Source of the DNA: Seminavis robusta
Taxonomy: Eukaryota; Bacillariophyta; Bacillariophyceae; Naviculales; Naviculaceae
Direction of reading: 5' to 3'
NCBI GenBank assembly: GCA_903772945.1
Contig: CAICTM010000083.1
Location: forward strand, 1 to 64,000
Length of the DNA stretch: 64,000 bases
This document shows positions 34,031-42,634 of the stretch, in pieces. How positions within the stretch are numbered: the stretch's first letter is position 1; every line of letters begins with the position of its first letter. The notes below the pieces were generated by a model, which saw nothing but the letters and a program-made list of their open reading frames with translations, made no database searches and was not told where the DNA came from. The position numbers and the translations under genes are program-made.

Positions 34031-35189
34031 TCAATCAAATCCATTGGGATTCTTGGATTGCCACTCCCAGAGGTCACGGCACATTTCTTCTAGTCCTAGC
34101 TTTGCTTCCCAGCCTAGATCCTCCCGTGCATATGTTGGGTCGGCATAGCAGGTAGCAATGTCACCAGGACGACGTGGTCCAACCTTGTATTTGATTTCAT
34201 GTCCACAGGCTTTGCTCATTGCCTTCACCATGTCCACGACCGAATATCCTGTACCAGTTCCCAAGTTGAAGGTGAAAACTCCGTGGTCTTTCTTTGTCAT
34301 GTAGTCGATTGCCGTCACATGGGCTTGCGCCAGATCCATCACGTGGATGTAGTCGCGCACTCCTGTTCCATCGGGCGTGTCGTAATCGTCACCAAAGACG
34401 GTCAAAAATTCTCGTCGACCAACGGCAACCTGGGAAACGTAGGGCATGAGGTTGTTGGGGATTCCATTGGGATTTTCGCCAATTTCTCCCGAGGGGTGGG
34501 CTCCGACGGGATTAAAGTATCGCAAGAGAGCCACTGTCCATGTACTTTTCTTGTCCTTATCCAAAGTCTTGGAATTGTAAAAATCTTTCAAGACTTCCTC
34601 CAACATGTATTTGGTTCTTCCATAGGCATTGGTGATGCCAGCACCAACTGGTACGGATTCGAGTTGACCAGCGTTACTGTATTCGACCAATGGCGTGATA
34701 TCTCATGCGCAGGAGAATAGTGCAGATGATCATGAGTTCGAACACACCTATGAACAACAATCAACAGGTATAAGTTCCGACCAATTTTCGTAATAAGATT
34801 GAATACGGCCAAACAATCAATAAATAAAGACACACTTTGGTCGCTGGTGCCCGGATGATTCTTTTATCCTGACGATGATTCCTTTCACTTACTTTCAGCC
34901 CCGCAAAATGAATGCAGGCATCAAATGTTGGGCCGGTTTCAAAGACTCTGCGAAGAGCTGGTTCATCGCATAGATCCACCTCATGGAAGGTCAAGCGAAT
35001 CTTCCTCTGTTCATCGTCCAATCCCACAATTTTTTGCACCCGATCCAAGGAAACCTTCTTTGAATTGGATAGATTATCCACCACTACAACATTGTATCCT
35101 TGTTCCAAAAGCAAGACAATAGTGTGGCTGCCGATGAAACCGCAACCGCCCGTCACTAAGATAGTCTTTGTCGTCGTCATGGTACCCAT
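34031..35189 (-). pseudogene. UDP-glucose 4-epimerase, damaged mirror copy
   Basis: The first exon (35189-34893) is intact and encodes the same [10 protein letters not shown] nucleotide loop as the right-arm gene. The second exon matches from SVPVGAG (about 34660) to the stop at 34031, including the YGRTK catalytic pair. The ~160 bp between, which in the intact gene encode [10 protein letters not shown] to MPIT including the SSSATVYG catalytic Ser/Thr region, are replaced by poorly alignable sequence. As written it cannot give a full epimerase. A real pseudogene, a diverged allele or a low-quality consensus are all possible. Confidence 0.75.
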
Positions 35190-35616
35190 TATTTTTTGTT
35201 TTTTTGTTTTGTTTTGCTTCTTCTAAAAAGACTTCTGTGCATGATTGACAACCTAACCCGGAAGCCCGGAAGGTTGTCTTGAGCTTGCTTGACTTTCGCC
35301 AACCGAAACTTCAGGCGATCTTTGGCATCGCTGACGTGTTTGAAAGGCAATCTGTCAGGCTCTTTGCGAACCTTCGCGTCGCGTCATCAGCCCCCAAACG
35401 CAACTACGGTAGGGTTTAGGATTATCCGTACCGCACCGCCAAATCAGCTGCTCGCGCCAATCGTTAGTTCATTGGCTCGGGATTTAGACAGATTCGGCAG
35501 CTCCTTCCGTTTTCCGTTGAATGTCACTCGGGCTGCGCCAGGGCTCCATTGCATCCTCTTCTTTGCATCCCATGTTGTTACTAAGAAGCTGTCTGTAGTA
35601 GAGTTTGGCCGCCACC
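35190..35616. promoter_or_regulatory. Mirror copy of the epimerase/protease divergent promoter
   Basis: Reverse complement of 37007-37430, with substitutions (for example AAGTTTCGGTTGG against AAGTGCTCGTTGG) that show the two arms are not identical. Confidence 0.6.
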
Positions 35617-36216
35617 ATGATGAAAGAAGAGTCCCCGGCACCCACCAAACAAGGCGGAGAGGAGCGTTCAGGCTTCAATGAGGAATACGAATCTCTTGCG
35701 GATCATGAAGTTGCCGACATCAACCCGTTTGCGAGCAAGCATCATCGACCTCTGGTCTTGATGAGATCATCCTCGAACAGCAGCGCTGGCTCTTCGTCGA
35801 CCTCTCCCACAGGGCTCCGCGCAAACAGCTTTAGTCCATTTGACCCTATGATGGCTCAAGCCGCAGCAGCTTCATCGGCCAGCGGTAGAAATCCCACCCG
35901 AAAGAACAGACCACTGAATTCGCTGTTGGACGATTCGAGATCGTCGGATGGCAGTCCACCACTACAACAGCAACAACCACAATCCGCAGTGCGCATGACG
36001 CAACCCTCTGGAATGGCTGGTTTTCTGGAAATGGAGGAAGAACCGACACGTTTTCGTGAAAGCGCCGAAGCAGCACGTGTCCTGGAAGAGCAAGATGACT
36101 TGATTGACTTTACGCCCGCCGATGAACCCATCCAAACCACATCTGGATTGCTGTTGACTCATCGAGATCTTCGGCCGAGAAACGAGCAGATAAAGGCAAG
36201 TCATACTCCAGAGGAA
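35617..36216 (+). CDS. N-terminal part of the cysteine protease, left-arm copy
   Basis: It begins with GCCACCATGATG at 35611-35622 and encodes MMKEESPAPTKQGGEE..., a Ser/Pro/Gln-rich cytoplasmic tail, up to QTTSGLLLTHRDLRPRN and SHTPEE at the gap. The 31805-31700 region continues this sequence, so this is the missing 5' part of the protease gene. Near the end (DLRPRN) a frame difference from the other copies is seen. It is incomplete because it runs into the N-gap. Confidence 0.7.
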
Positions 36217-36241
36217 NNNNNNNNNNNNNNNNNNNNNNNNN
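36217..36241. other. Assembly gap of 25 N
   Basis: A run of undefined bases lies almost at the centre of the inverted duplication. The sequence on both sides is the same protease N-terminal region in opposite orientation. Confidence 0.99.
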
Positions 36242-36406
36242 TCTTGCTCTTCCAGGACACGTGCTGCTTCGGCGCTTTCACGAAAACGTGTCGGTTCTTC
36301 CTCCATTTCCAGAAACCAGCCATTCCAGAGGGTTGCGTCATGCGCACTGGGATTGTGGTTGTTGCTGTTGTAGTGGTGGACTGCCATCCGACGATCTCGA
36401 ATCGTT
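36242..36406 (-). repeat. Partial re-duplication of protease N-terminal sequence at the gap edge
   Basis: On the minus strand this 165-bp piece repeats the coding words DSRSSDGSPPLQQQQPQS ... ESAEAARVLEEQ already present at 36532-36700. It is joined out of order right after KSYSRG, as expected for a collapsed or wrongly extended contig end. Confidence 0.7.
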
Positions 36407-36407
36407 T

Positions 36408-37006
36408 CCTCTGGAGTATGACTTGCCTTTATCTGCTCGTTTCTCGGCCGAAGATCTCCGATGAGTCAACAGCAATCCAGATGTGGTTTGGATGGGTTCA
36501 TCGGCGGGCGTAAAGTCAATCAAGTCATCTTGCTCTTCCAGGACACGTGCTGCTTCGGCGCTTTCACGAAAACGTGTCGGTTCTTCCTCCATTTCCAGAA
36601 AACCAGCCATTCCAGAGGGTTGCGTCATGCGCACTGTGGATTGTGGTTGTTGCTGTTGTAGTGGTGGACTGCCATCCGACGATCTCGAATCGTCCAACAG
36701 CGAATTCAGTGGTCTGTTCTTTCGGGTGGGATTTCTACCGCTGGTCGATGAAGCTGCTGCGGCTTGAGCCATCATAGGGTCAAATGGACTAAAGCTGTTT
36801 GCGCGGAGCCCTGTGGGAGAGGTCGACGAAGAGCCAGCGCTGCTGTTCGAGGATGATCTCATCAAGACCAGAGGTCGATGATGCTTGCTCGCAAACGGGT
36901 TGATGTCGGCAACTTCATGATCCGCAAGAGATTCGTATTCCTCATTGAAGCCTGAACGCTCCTCTCCGCCTTGTTTGGTGGGTGCCGGGGACTCTTCTTT
37001 CATCAT
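36408..37006 (-). CDS. N-terminal part of the cysteine protease, right-arm copy
   Basis: ATG 37006 opens MMKEESPAPTKQGG..., about 200 residues to ADKGKSYSRG at 36408. It is rich in Ser, Pro, Gln and acidic residues, with an acidic DDLIDFTPADEP patch, and contains no membrane segment; it forms the cytoplasmic tail of the type II membrane protease whose body lies at 29822-31805. The overlap DLIDFTP...SYSRG is identical in both places, which fixes the join. It is head-to-head with the epimerase gene (424 bp between starts). Confidence 0.75.
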
Positions 37007-37430
37007 GGTGGCGGCCTAACTCTACTACAGACAGCTTCGAAGGTACAGCAACATGGGATGCAGAGAAGAGGATGCAATGGAGCCCTGGCGCAGCCCGAGT
37101 GACATTCAACGGAAAACGGAAGGAGCTGCCGAATCTGTCTAAATCCCGAGCCAATGAACTAACGATTGGCGCGAGCAGCTGATTTGGCGGTGGTACAGGT
37201 TCACCTGAGCCCTACCGTAGTTGACGTACGCTAGGTGGGCCCACTTTGGCTGATAACGCGAAGGTTCGCAAAGAGCCTGACAGATTACCTTCCAAACACG
37301 TCAGCGATGCTAAAGATCGCCTGAAGTGCTCGTTGGCGAAAGTCAAGCAAGCTCAAGACAACCTTCCGGGTTGTCAATCATGCACAGAAGTCTTTTCAGA
37401 AGAAGCAAAACCAAACAAAACAAAAAAATA
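37007..37430. promoter_or_regulatory. Divergent promoter: cysteine protease (-) and epimerase (+)
   Basis: 424 bp between two start codons pointing away from each other. An A/C-rich leader (CAAAACCAAACAAAAC) precedes the epimerase ATG. No defined box can be claimed. It is duplicated in mirror form at 35190-35616. Confidence 0.5.
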
Positions 37431-38640
37431 ATGGGTACCATGACGACGACAAAGACTATCTTAGTGACGGGCGGCTGCGGTTTCATCGGCAGCCACACTA
37501 TTGTCTTGCTTTTGGAACAAGGATACAATGTTGTAGTGGTGGATAATCTATCCAATTCAAAGAAGGTTTCCTTGGATCGGGTGCAAAAAATTGTGGGATT
37601 GGACGATGAACAGAGGAAGATTCGCTTGACCTTCCATGAGGTGGATCTTTGCGATGAACCAGCTCTTCGCAGAGTCTTTGAAACCGGCCCAACATTTGAT
37701 GCCTGCATTCATTTTGCGGGGCTGAAAGTAAGTGAACTGAATGGAATCCAATCCGTCAGGATAAAAAGACAATCATCCGGGCTACCCCAGCTTTTTCGAC
37801 CCAAAGTGTCGTTCTTAATGAACTTTTGATTGATTGTTTTTATAAAAACAGGCCGTGGGAGAAAGTACTCGAATCCCTCTCAAATACTACGAAAACAATC
37901 TTGGTGGAACCTTTATTCTCCTGCGTTTGATGGATGAGTTCAACTGTCATTCCATTGCGTTTTCTTCCTCAGCTACAGTCTACGGCATGGTCGAAAAAAT
38001 GCCAATTACCGAATCCGTACCAGTTGGTGCTGGCATCACCAATGCCTATGGAAGAACCAAATACATGTTGGAGGAAGTCTTGAAAGATTTTTACAATTCC
38101 AAGACTTTGGATAAGGACAAGAAAAGTACATGGACAGTGGCTCTCTTGCGATACTTTAATCCCGTCGGAGCCCACCCCTCGGGAGAAATTGGCGAAAATC
38201 CCAATGGAATCCCCAACAACCTCATGCCCTACGTTTCCCAGGTTGCCGTTGGTCGACGAGAATTTTTGACCGTCTTTGGTGACGATTACGACACGCCCGA
38301 TGGAACAGGAGTGCGCGACTACATCCACGTGATGGATCTGGCGCAAGCCCATGTGACGGCAATCGACTACATGACAAAGAAAGACCACGGAGTTTTCACC
38401 TTCAACTTGGGAACTGGTACAGGATATTCGGTAGTGGACATGGTGAAGGCAATGAGCAAAGCCTGTGGACATGAAATCAAATACAAGGTTGGACCACGTC
38501 GTCCTGGTGACATTGCTACCTGCTATGCCGACCCAACATATGCACGGGAGGAACTAGGCTGGGAAGCAAAGCTAGGACTAGAAGAAATGTGCCGTGACCT
38601 CTGGGAGTGGCAATCCAAGAATCCCAATGGATTTGATTGA
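37431..38640 (+). CDS. galE: UDP-glucose 4-epimerase
   Basis: Two exons, 37431-37727 and 37852-38640, with a 124-bp intron (GTAAGT...AACAG, phase 0), give 361 residues, the usual length. A second ATG (residue 4) is also possible as start. It is an extended short-chain dehydrogenase: nucleotide loop [10 protein letters not shown] (13-22), acidic VVVDNLSNS, catalytic Ser/Thr in SSSATVYG (~137-144) and YGRTK (Tyr165, Lys169). The substrate-binding stretch [15 protein letters not shown] and the tail motif [14 protein letters not shown] are typical GalE. It interconverts UDP-glucose and UDP-galactose, feeding cell-wall and storage glycans. No signal peptide, so cytosolic. It is convergent with the ataxin-10 gene and divergent from the protease. 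Confidence 0.93.
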
Positions 38641-39053
38641 CGGAGGAATGAATGAACGAACGAACGCATGCTGAATTGATAGACCAACTTCAAGGCTTGT
38701 TTGTAGCCTTACACCTAACTAAGAACTAGCTAGTTTAAGATTGAGTTTTGGCTGAGCTTTCGCATGACTCGTCACTCGTACCGCTTGGATGGCGCCTTGT
38801 TTCTTCGTAGTGTGAATGAATGGGATTGCCATACCGAACCATGGGTCGTGGTTGAAATGTGTGGAACTTTTCCTGACGCGTTCCCCTCTTCCATTATTTA
38901 GTGCCGGTATCGTCCGACTTCCCCCGCATTTATCAATTGCAGCAAAAAGTGAGTATACTAAATAATTTACTGGGATTGACAGAGACAAGCCTTCAGGCTG
39001 GAGTTCTGTTGCCTCGTGCATACCGTTATCTCGGTGGGATTGATTGCTGGTTG
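38641..39053. other. Convergent 3' spacer with dispersed repeat
   Basis: 413 bp between the 3' ends of the epimerase and ataxin-10 genes. It starts with an imperfect GAATGAACGAACGAACG run and holds copy 2 of the ~90-bp dispersed repeat (38929-39018; other copies 27871-27962 and, inverted, about 33655-33745). Confidence 0.55.
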
Positions 39054-40817
39054 TTAGGCATCATTTTGGTTCCCACCATCTTTGTTGTTCGGCACCACGG
39101 ACACGTTTCCTTTCGTATCCATATCAACTCGAATGCCTAGACTAGCCAGTTCTGCCGACTGGACAGGTTTGTTGGCCTCCAACTTGGCGACTTCTGCCTG
39201 ATTGTGCTCGTTATTGTCCAGGACATTACGAATCGCAATGACGGCCCACTCCCGTAGTGTAAAACAAGAGTGCGCCAAACTAGTGCACGAAAGAAGCACA
39301 TGGAGTGCATTTCGTTCTTCTTCCTCCTCAGCAGAAGACGACCCAGCGTTGATTCTCTGCTTCAGAGGTGGAACCTTGGTCAGTCGCAGGCGTTCTTGAT
39401 TCCTGTGGCACCGGAAACAAACGTTGCCAATGAGCTGCACCAATGCCGTCATGACACGTTGTTCATGTTGCTGTATGACAAAGTCACGGCTTTTCCGCCC
39501 TTCGTTTCGGTATGAAATGGAATCCACGAGAGCTCCAAGCTGAATGCCAGCATCCGATAGCAAAGTGCAACAGCTTTCACCAAGCTTGCTCCTGGTTGAT
39601 GAAATCATGTCATTGTCTTGTCCCAGAGAAGCCGCCAAGATTTCTAGAATTGTCACCAGGGCATGGTGGTTCATTGTCGAGTCAGCCGAGTCTGTGGCAG
39701 TGGCCACCGGAAGGTTCTTTCTGAGGGAGCCGCATAATTCGGACAAGAATACATGTGTGGCAATCACCTCTTCCACTCCAGCTTCACCCCCCAACACAAT
39801 CTCTTTACTTCCTGGCGCATCCAGTTCACTGTGGATGCACTGCAATAGCACCATGTGCTCTGGGAAAATGGCAATATCTGCAGGCAACTTATTCTGTCCA
39901 GCGAGTGACGAAAACAGTTTGGAAAAATGTCCCAGTTTGCAGCACTTGGTCAGCAACAGCGTTATCCACTCCGTGGCAGAATCCCCAAGGCCGCCTGTAT
40001 CATGAGCGTCCTTGTCATCATTATTTTGTGTATTGTCGTGAATCAAAGCTTTGATCTGCCCGACTGGCACCAATTGTCTACAAAGTGTGCTCATCAAGAG
40101 CCTGTCCAAAGCAAGCCTCTCGTCCAACCACTTGGCATTGTCGTCGTCGCGGGGACGTTTCCGTAGAGACACAACGGAGTTGTGTAATGCTGCCACTACT
40201 CCCGCCATGGCTTCCCGATTGTTTGTTTGAGCACATGCCAGCAACATATCCATCCAGTTGGGTGGTTCGTTCTCCCCCTTTGTTTTTTTCTCAGGCTCGG
40301 TTGTTGTTGTGGTCAAGCCCTGCCGTATTCGATCGGTAACTTGCTCATTGGATGGCGAGAGTGCGACGTGGGAAGTGATAACATGAGCTGCATCCCTGTG
40401 AGCCGTAACAAGGTTGCTCAGTAATTGCGAAGCCAGGACACGGCATTTGGAATCTCCCTTTTGGCTGGATAGGATCTGAAGGATGGGTTCGTGCCATGTC
40501 AACTCTAATACTGCTGAATTTAACACTTGATTTCGGAGGTTTTCATCTTGAATGGAAGTACTGGAAAGTGCCACTCGAAGGGCGGCTCTAGTGTCCCAAA
40601 TCAGTTTTTTCTTGTAGTCTTTGGAGAGTTCTTTCTTGGTGCCATTGTCGCCAGCGAGCAGTAATAAATTGCTGTATGCTTGCAAAACATCACGAGTCTG
40701 GGAAAAGTTGGTTCTGGCCAAGTCAAGCGATGACGACTCATCGGTCTTCAACAACTCTCTCGTCCTGTTGAGTAGAGACGTCCAGTCGGTGCTATCAGCA
40801 GGAAGAAGTGAGCTCAT
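39054..40817 (-). CDS. Ataxin-10-like armadillo/HEAT protein
   Basis: A single exon of 587 residues; ATG 40817 (MSSLLPADSTDW) is the first Met, though the frame is open upstream to about 40960 without one. It is all-helical, with armadillo-like pairs along its length and acidic low-complexity breaks. The C-terminal ~130 residues carry the ataxin-10 domain: LIGNVCFRCHRNQERLRL, then a Ser/Glu insert, then SCTSLAHSCFTLREWAVIAI, RNVLDNNEHNQAEVA. Ataxin-10/Cdc-related proteins take part in cytokinesis and septation in fungi and neuronal survival in animals; the diatom role is unknown. It is divergent from the BTB gene (226 bp between starts). Its last 75 codons are duplicated at 33386-33618. Confidence 0.85.
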   Translation of the reverse strand: MSSLLPADSTDWTSLLNRTRELLKTDESSSLDLARTNFSQTRDVLQAYSNLLLLAGDNGTKKELSKDYKKKLIWDTRAALRVALSSTSIQDENLRNQVLNSAVLELTWHEPILQILSSQKGDSKCRVLASQLLSNLVTAHRDAAHVITSHVALSPSNEQVTDRIRQGLTTTTTEPEKKTKGENEPPNWMDMLLACAQTNNREAMAGVVAALHNSVVSLRKRPRDDDNAKWLDERLALDRLLMSTLCRQLVPVGQIKALIHDNTQNNDDKDAHDTGGLGDSATEWITLLLTKCCKLGHFSKLFSSLAGQNKLPADIAIFPEHMVLLQCIHSELDAPGSKEIVLGGEAGVEEVIATHVFLSELCGSLRKNLPVATATDSADSTMNHHALVTILEILAASLGQDNDMISSTRSKLGESCCTLLSDAGIQLGALVDSISYRNEGRKSRDFVIQQHEQRVMTALVQLIGNVCFRCHRNQERLRLTKVPPLKQRINAGSSSAEEEEERNALHVLLSCTSLAHSCFTLREWAVIAIRNVLDNNEHNQAEVAKLEANKPVQSAELASLGIRVDMDTKGNVSVVPNNKDGGNQNDA

Positions 40818-41043
40818 CAAAGGAAGTAGGCATGAAAGTGGTTTGTGGATATCATCTTGCAATTCGTAATCAATCTGACGGACGGATGGCTCTCGTTTGC
40901 GTGCACATAAGAAGGCCTCGGTACCAGTACCGGTACAAAGCAGCTCTGCTGGGTGTTATTAATGGCATTGCTCGGTGTTTTTGGGCGGGCGCTGATTTAC
41001 AAATCTGAACCTTCTCTTCATTCATCAACAACTCAACAGTAAC
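40818..41043. promoter_or_regulatory. Divergent promoter: ataxin-10 (-) and BTB gene (+)
   Basis: 226 bp with GGTACCAGTACCGGTAC at 40919-40935. The motif family also runs into the first codons of the BTB gene. The small spacing implies shared regulatory sequence. Confidence 0.5.
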
Positions 41044-42459
41044 ATGCCCACTGGCACCGGTACTACTACCAGTACCACAGACGAGACTTTTGAGGTGCCT
41101 CTCTCACAGGCATTTGCTCCGCTGGCGGACGAGGAGTATCATGATGTCTCTCTCAAAGGAAACGACGGAGTGCTGGTACCGGCAAACAGAATGGCTCTCT
41201 CTGTTCGCAGTGACTATTTCAAGACAATGTTCCAAAGAGGGAGATTTCGGGAATCCAGCAATGATGTAGTCCACATTGGATTTTCCAGCAAGGTTCTCAA
41301 GGCAATCGTGGAGTACATTCACACGGACATGGCCGCTGCTTTGTTCGAATATTTTGACGGTGCCGTTGGATACTCTTCTTCTCAAATGATTACTGCTGGC
41401 CACATGGAAGAATTCAAGACCTTGGTGTCATTGACTGAAGCAGCAATCTACGTTGGACTCCCAGGCCTCTGCCGAAAGGCTCAGAAATGCCTTGCTGCCT
41501 TTATGAACGCCATACCATCTTGTGCCATTGCGGTTTTGGCTGCATCCAAAGACGATGGCCCCGTGATTTCAGCAAAATTGACAAATCAGGCCTGGAAAAT
41601 CTACACTGGGATGACGGGTCCATTGAATGAAATGATTCTAAGCGATGTTTCTTCCATAGTTTTAGCAGGCATTGTTCAAGATGCCAAGGAAAGAATTGAC
41701 AATACCAAGCTCTTCAATCTGATTCATGCATGGTCTAAAAGCAAGCCACCAATTATTCCTGGTAAAACACATGAATGCCGCCAAATTGCTGCCAAGTCCT
41801 TTGTTCGTGTGTACGTGGAACTGGCATTCATAGACCCTGATGATTTGGGCACCTACGTTGAAACATCAGGTCTTGTGAGCAAGGACCAACTTTATGATAC
41901 CTTCAAACGACAAGCAAAGAAAGCAATGCACCAACCTCCCTTTGATGTCAACTCAGTGGAGTGGAGGGGGGCCTTTTCCAAAACGGCCACAGGATCTGGT
42001 TCGGATTGGAACTCTGATGCTCTCAATGGAGCACTTTTTGCAATGGGTGAAAAATATTGCTGGACAGTTGTCATAGCTACCTCCCATGATACCCCTCTGG
42101 CTTGGCTTGGTGTGGCAAAATCTACCCACTCTCTTAACCCCACAAAGTTTTGTGGCGATCAACCAAATTGCTGGGGTACTAGTATATCATTTTGTGGAAA
42201 AGAGTACTCCGATGCGCATGTTTGTCGGCAATTGGGGGAAGCTGCCAAATTTCTGCCAGGATCACGTGTCACCATGACCCTTGATTTGTCAGAAGGAAAT
42301 CCAAGCAATGGAACATTATCAGTATCTGTTGATGGTCAACCAACCATCAAGGCAGTGTCCAACTTGCGGGCTCATCTCCTTGGCAGTAGTGCTGGTTTTG
42401 TGCCAGCTGTGTCATGCAAAGCAGCTAGTGCAACAATTGTGGATGTTCGTTGGCTCTAG
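41044..42459 (+). CDS. BTB/POZ-BACK protein with SPRY-like C-terminus
   Basis: A single exon of 471 residues from ATG 41044. The first 15 residues (MPTGTGTTTSTTDET) are encoded by the local GGTACC-type repeat. The BTB fold begins at DVSLKGNDGVLVPANRMAL and SDYFKTMF (~35-65), the helix FSSKVLKAIVEYIHTD follows, and a BACK-like helical region (~130-260) comes next. The C-terminal ~170 residues (WTVVIATSHDTPLAWLGVAK ... GTLSVSVDGQP) have the alternating beta pattern of a SPRY/B30.2 or concanavalin-like domain. BTB-BACK proteins usually present substrates to Cullin-3 ubiquitin ligases; the SPRY-like part would be the substrate reader (inference). Confidence 0.8.
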   Translation: MPTGTGTTTSTTDETFEVPLSQAFAPLADEEYHDVSLKGNDGVLVPANRMALSVRSDYFKTMFQRGRFRESSNDVVHIGFSSKVLKAIVEYIHTDMAAALFEYFDGAVGYSSSQMITAGHMEEFKTLVSLTEAAIYVGLPGLCRKAQKCLAAFMNAIPSCAIAVLAASKDDGPVISAKLTNQAWKIYTGMTGPLNEMILSDVSSIVLAGIVQDAKERIDNTKLFNLIHAWSKSKPPIIPGKTHECRQIAAKSFVRVYVELAFIDPDDLGTYVETSGLVSKDQLYDTFKRQAKKAMHQPPFDVNSVEWRGAFSKTATGSGSDWNSDALNGALFAMGEKYCWTVVIATSHDTPLAWLGVAKSTHSLNPTKFCGDQPNCWGTSISFCGKEYSDAHVCRQLGEAAKFLPGSRVTMTLDLSEGNPSNGTLSVSVDGQPTIKAVSNLRAHLLGSSAGFVPAVSCKAASATIVDVRWL

Positions 42460-42634
42460 CTAGTGCTCTATTTGTGGCATCATCCAATACAGGTAAAGAG
42501 TGGTGGCCAAGAAGTACCTGTAGGTGCTATTTTGGGCAGTCTTATATCACCAGCGTTGAGTGAGGCTATCATTATGTTGCCCAATAAGTTGACGGGTGGC
42601 TATTTATCTGTAGCCCTTCAAAAGGTTCACTCCA

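Larger units (their letters stand above)
33386..36216. repeat. Inverted duplication, left arm (~2.8 kb)
   Basis: Reverse complement of 36407-39286. It carries, in mirror order, the 3' end of ataxin-10, the epimerase and the protease N-terminus. The boundary at 33386 is sharp: the shared word GCACTAGTTTGGCGCACTC begins there and the sequence to its left is the tandem protease copy. Differences between arms include substitutions and a block of about 160 bp, so the arms are not simple copies of one read. Confidence 0.85.
36407..39286. repeat. Inverted duplication, right arm (~2.9 kb)
   Basis: Mirror partner of 33386-36216. This arm contains the intact epimerase and continues without a break into the full ataxin-10 gene, so it looks like the original arrangement; the left arm is the derived or misplaced one. 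Confidence 0.85.

Noticed and set aside
34031-35189. Second functional UDP-glucose epimerase
   Set aside because: The catalytic Ser/Thr region is missing and the copy lies in the mirror arm next to a gap.
35617-36513. Apparent gene running across the N-gap
   Set aside because: It joins the protease N-terminus to its own reverse complement through undefined bases; not a real protein.
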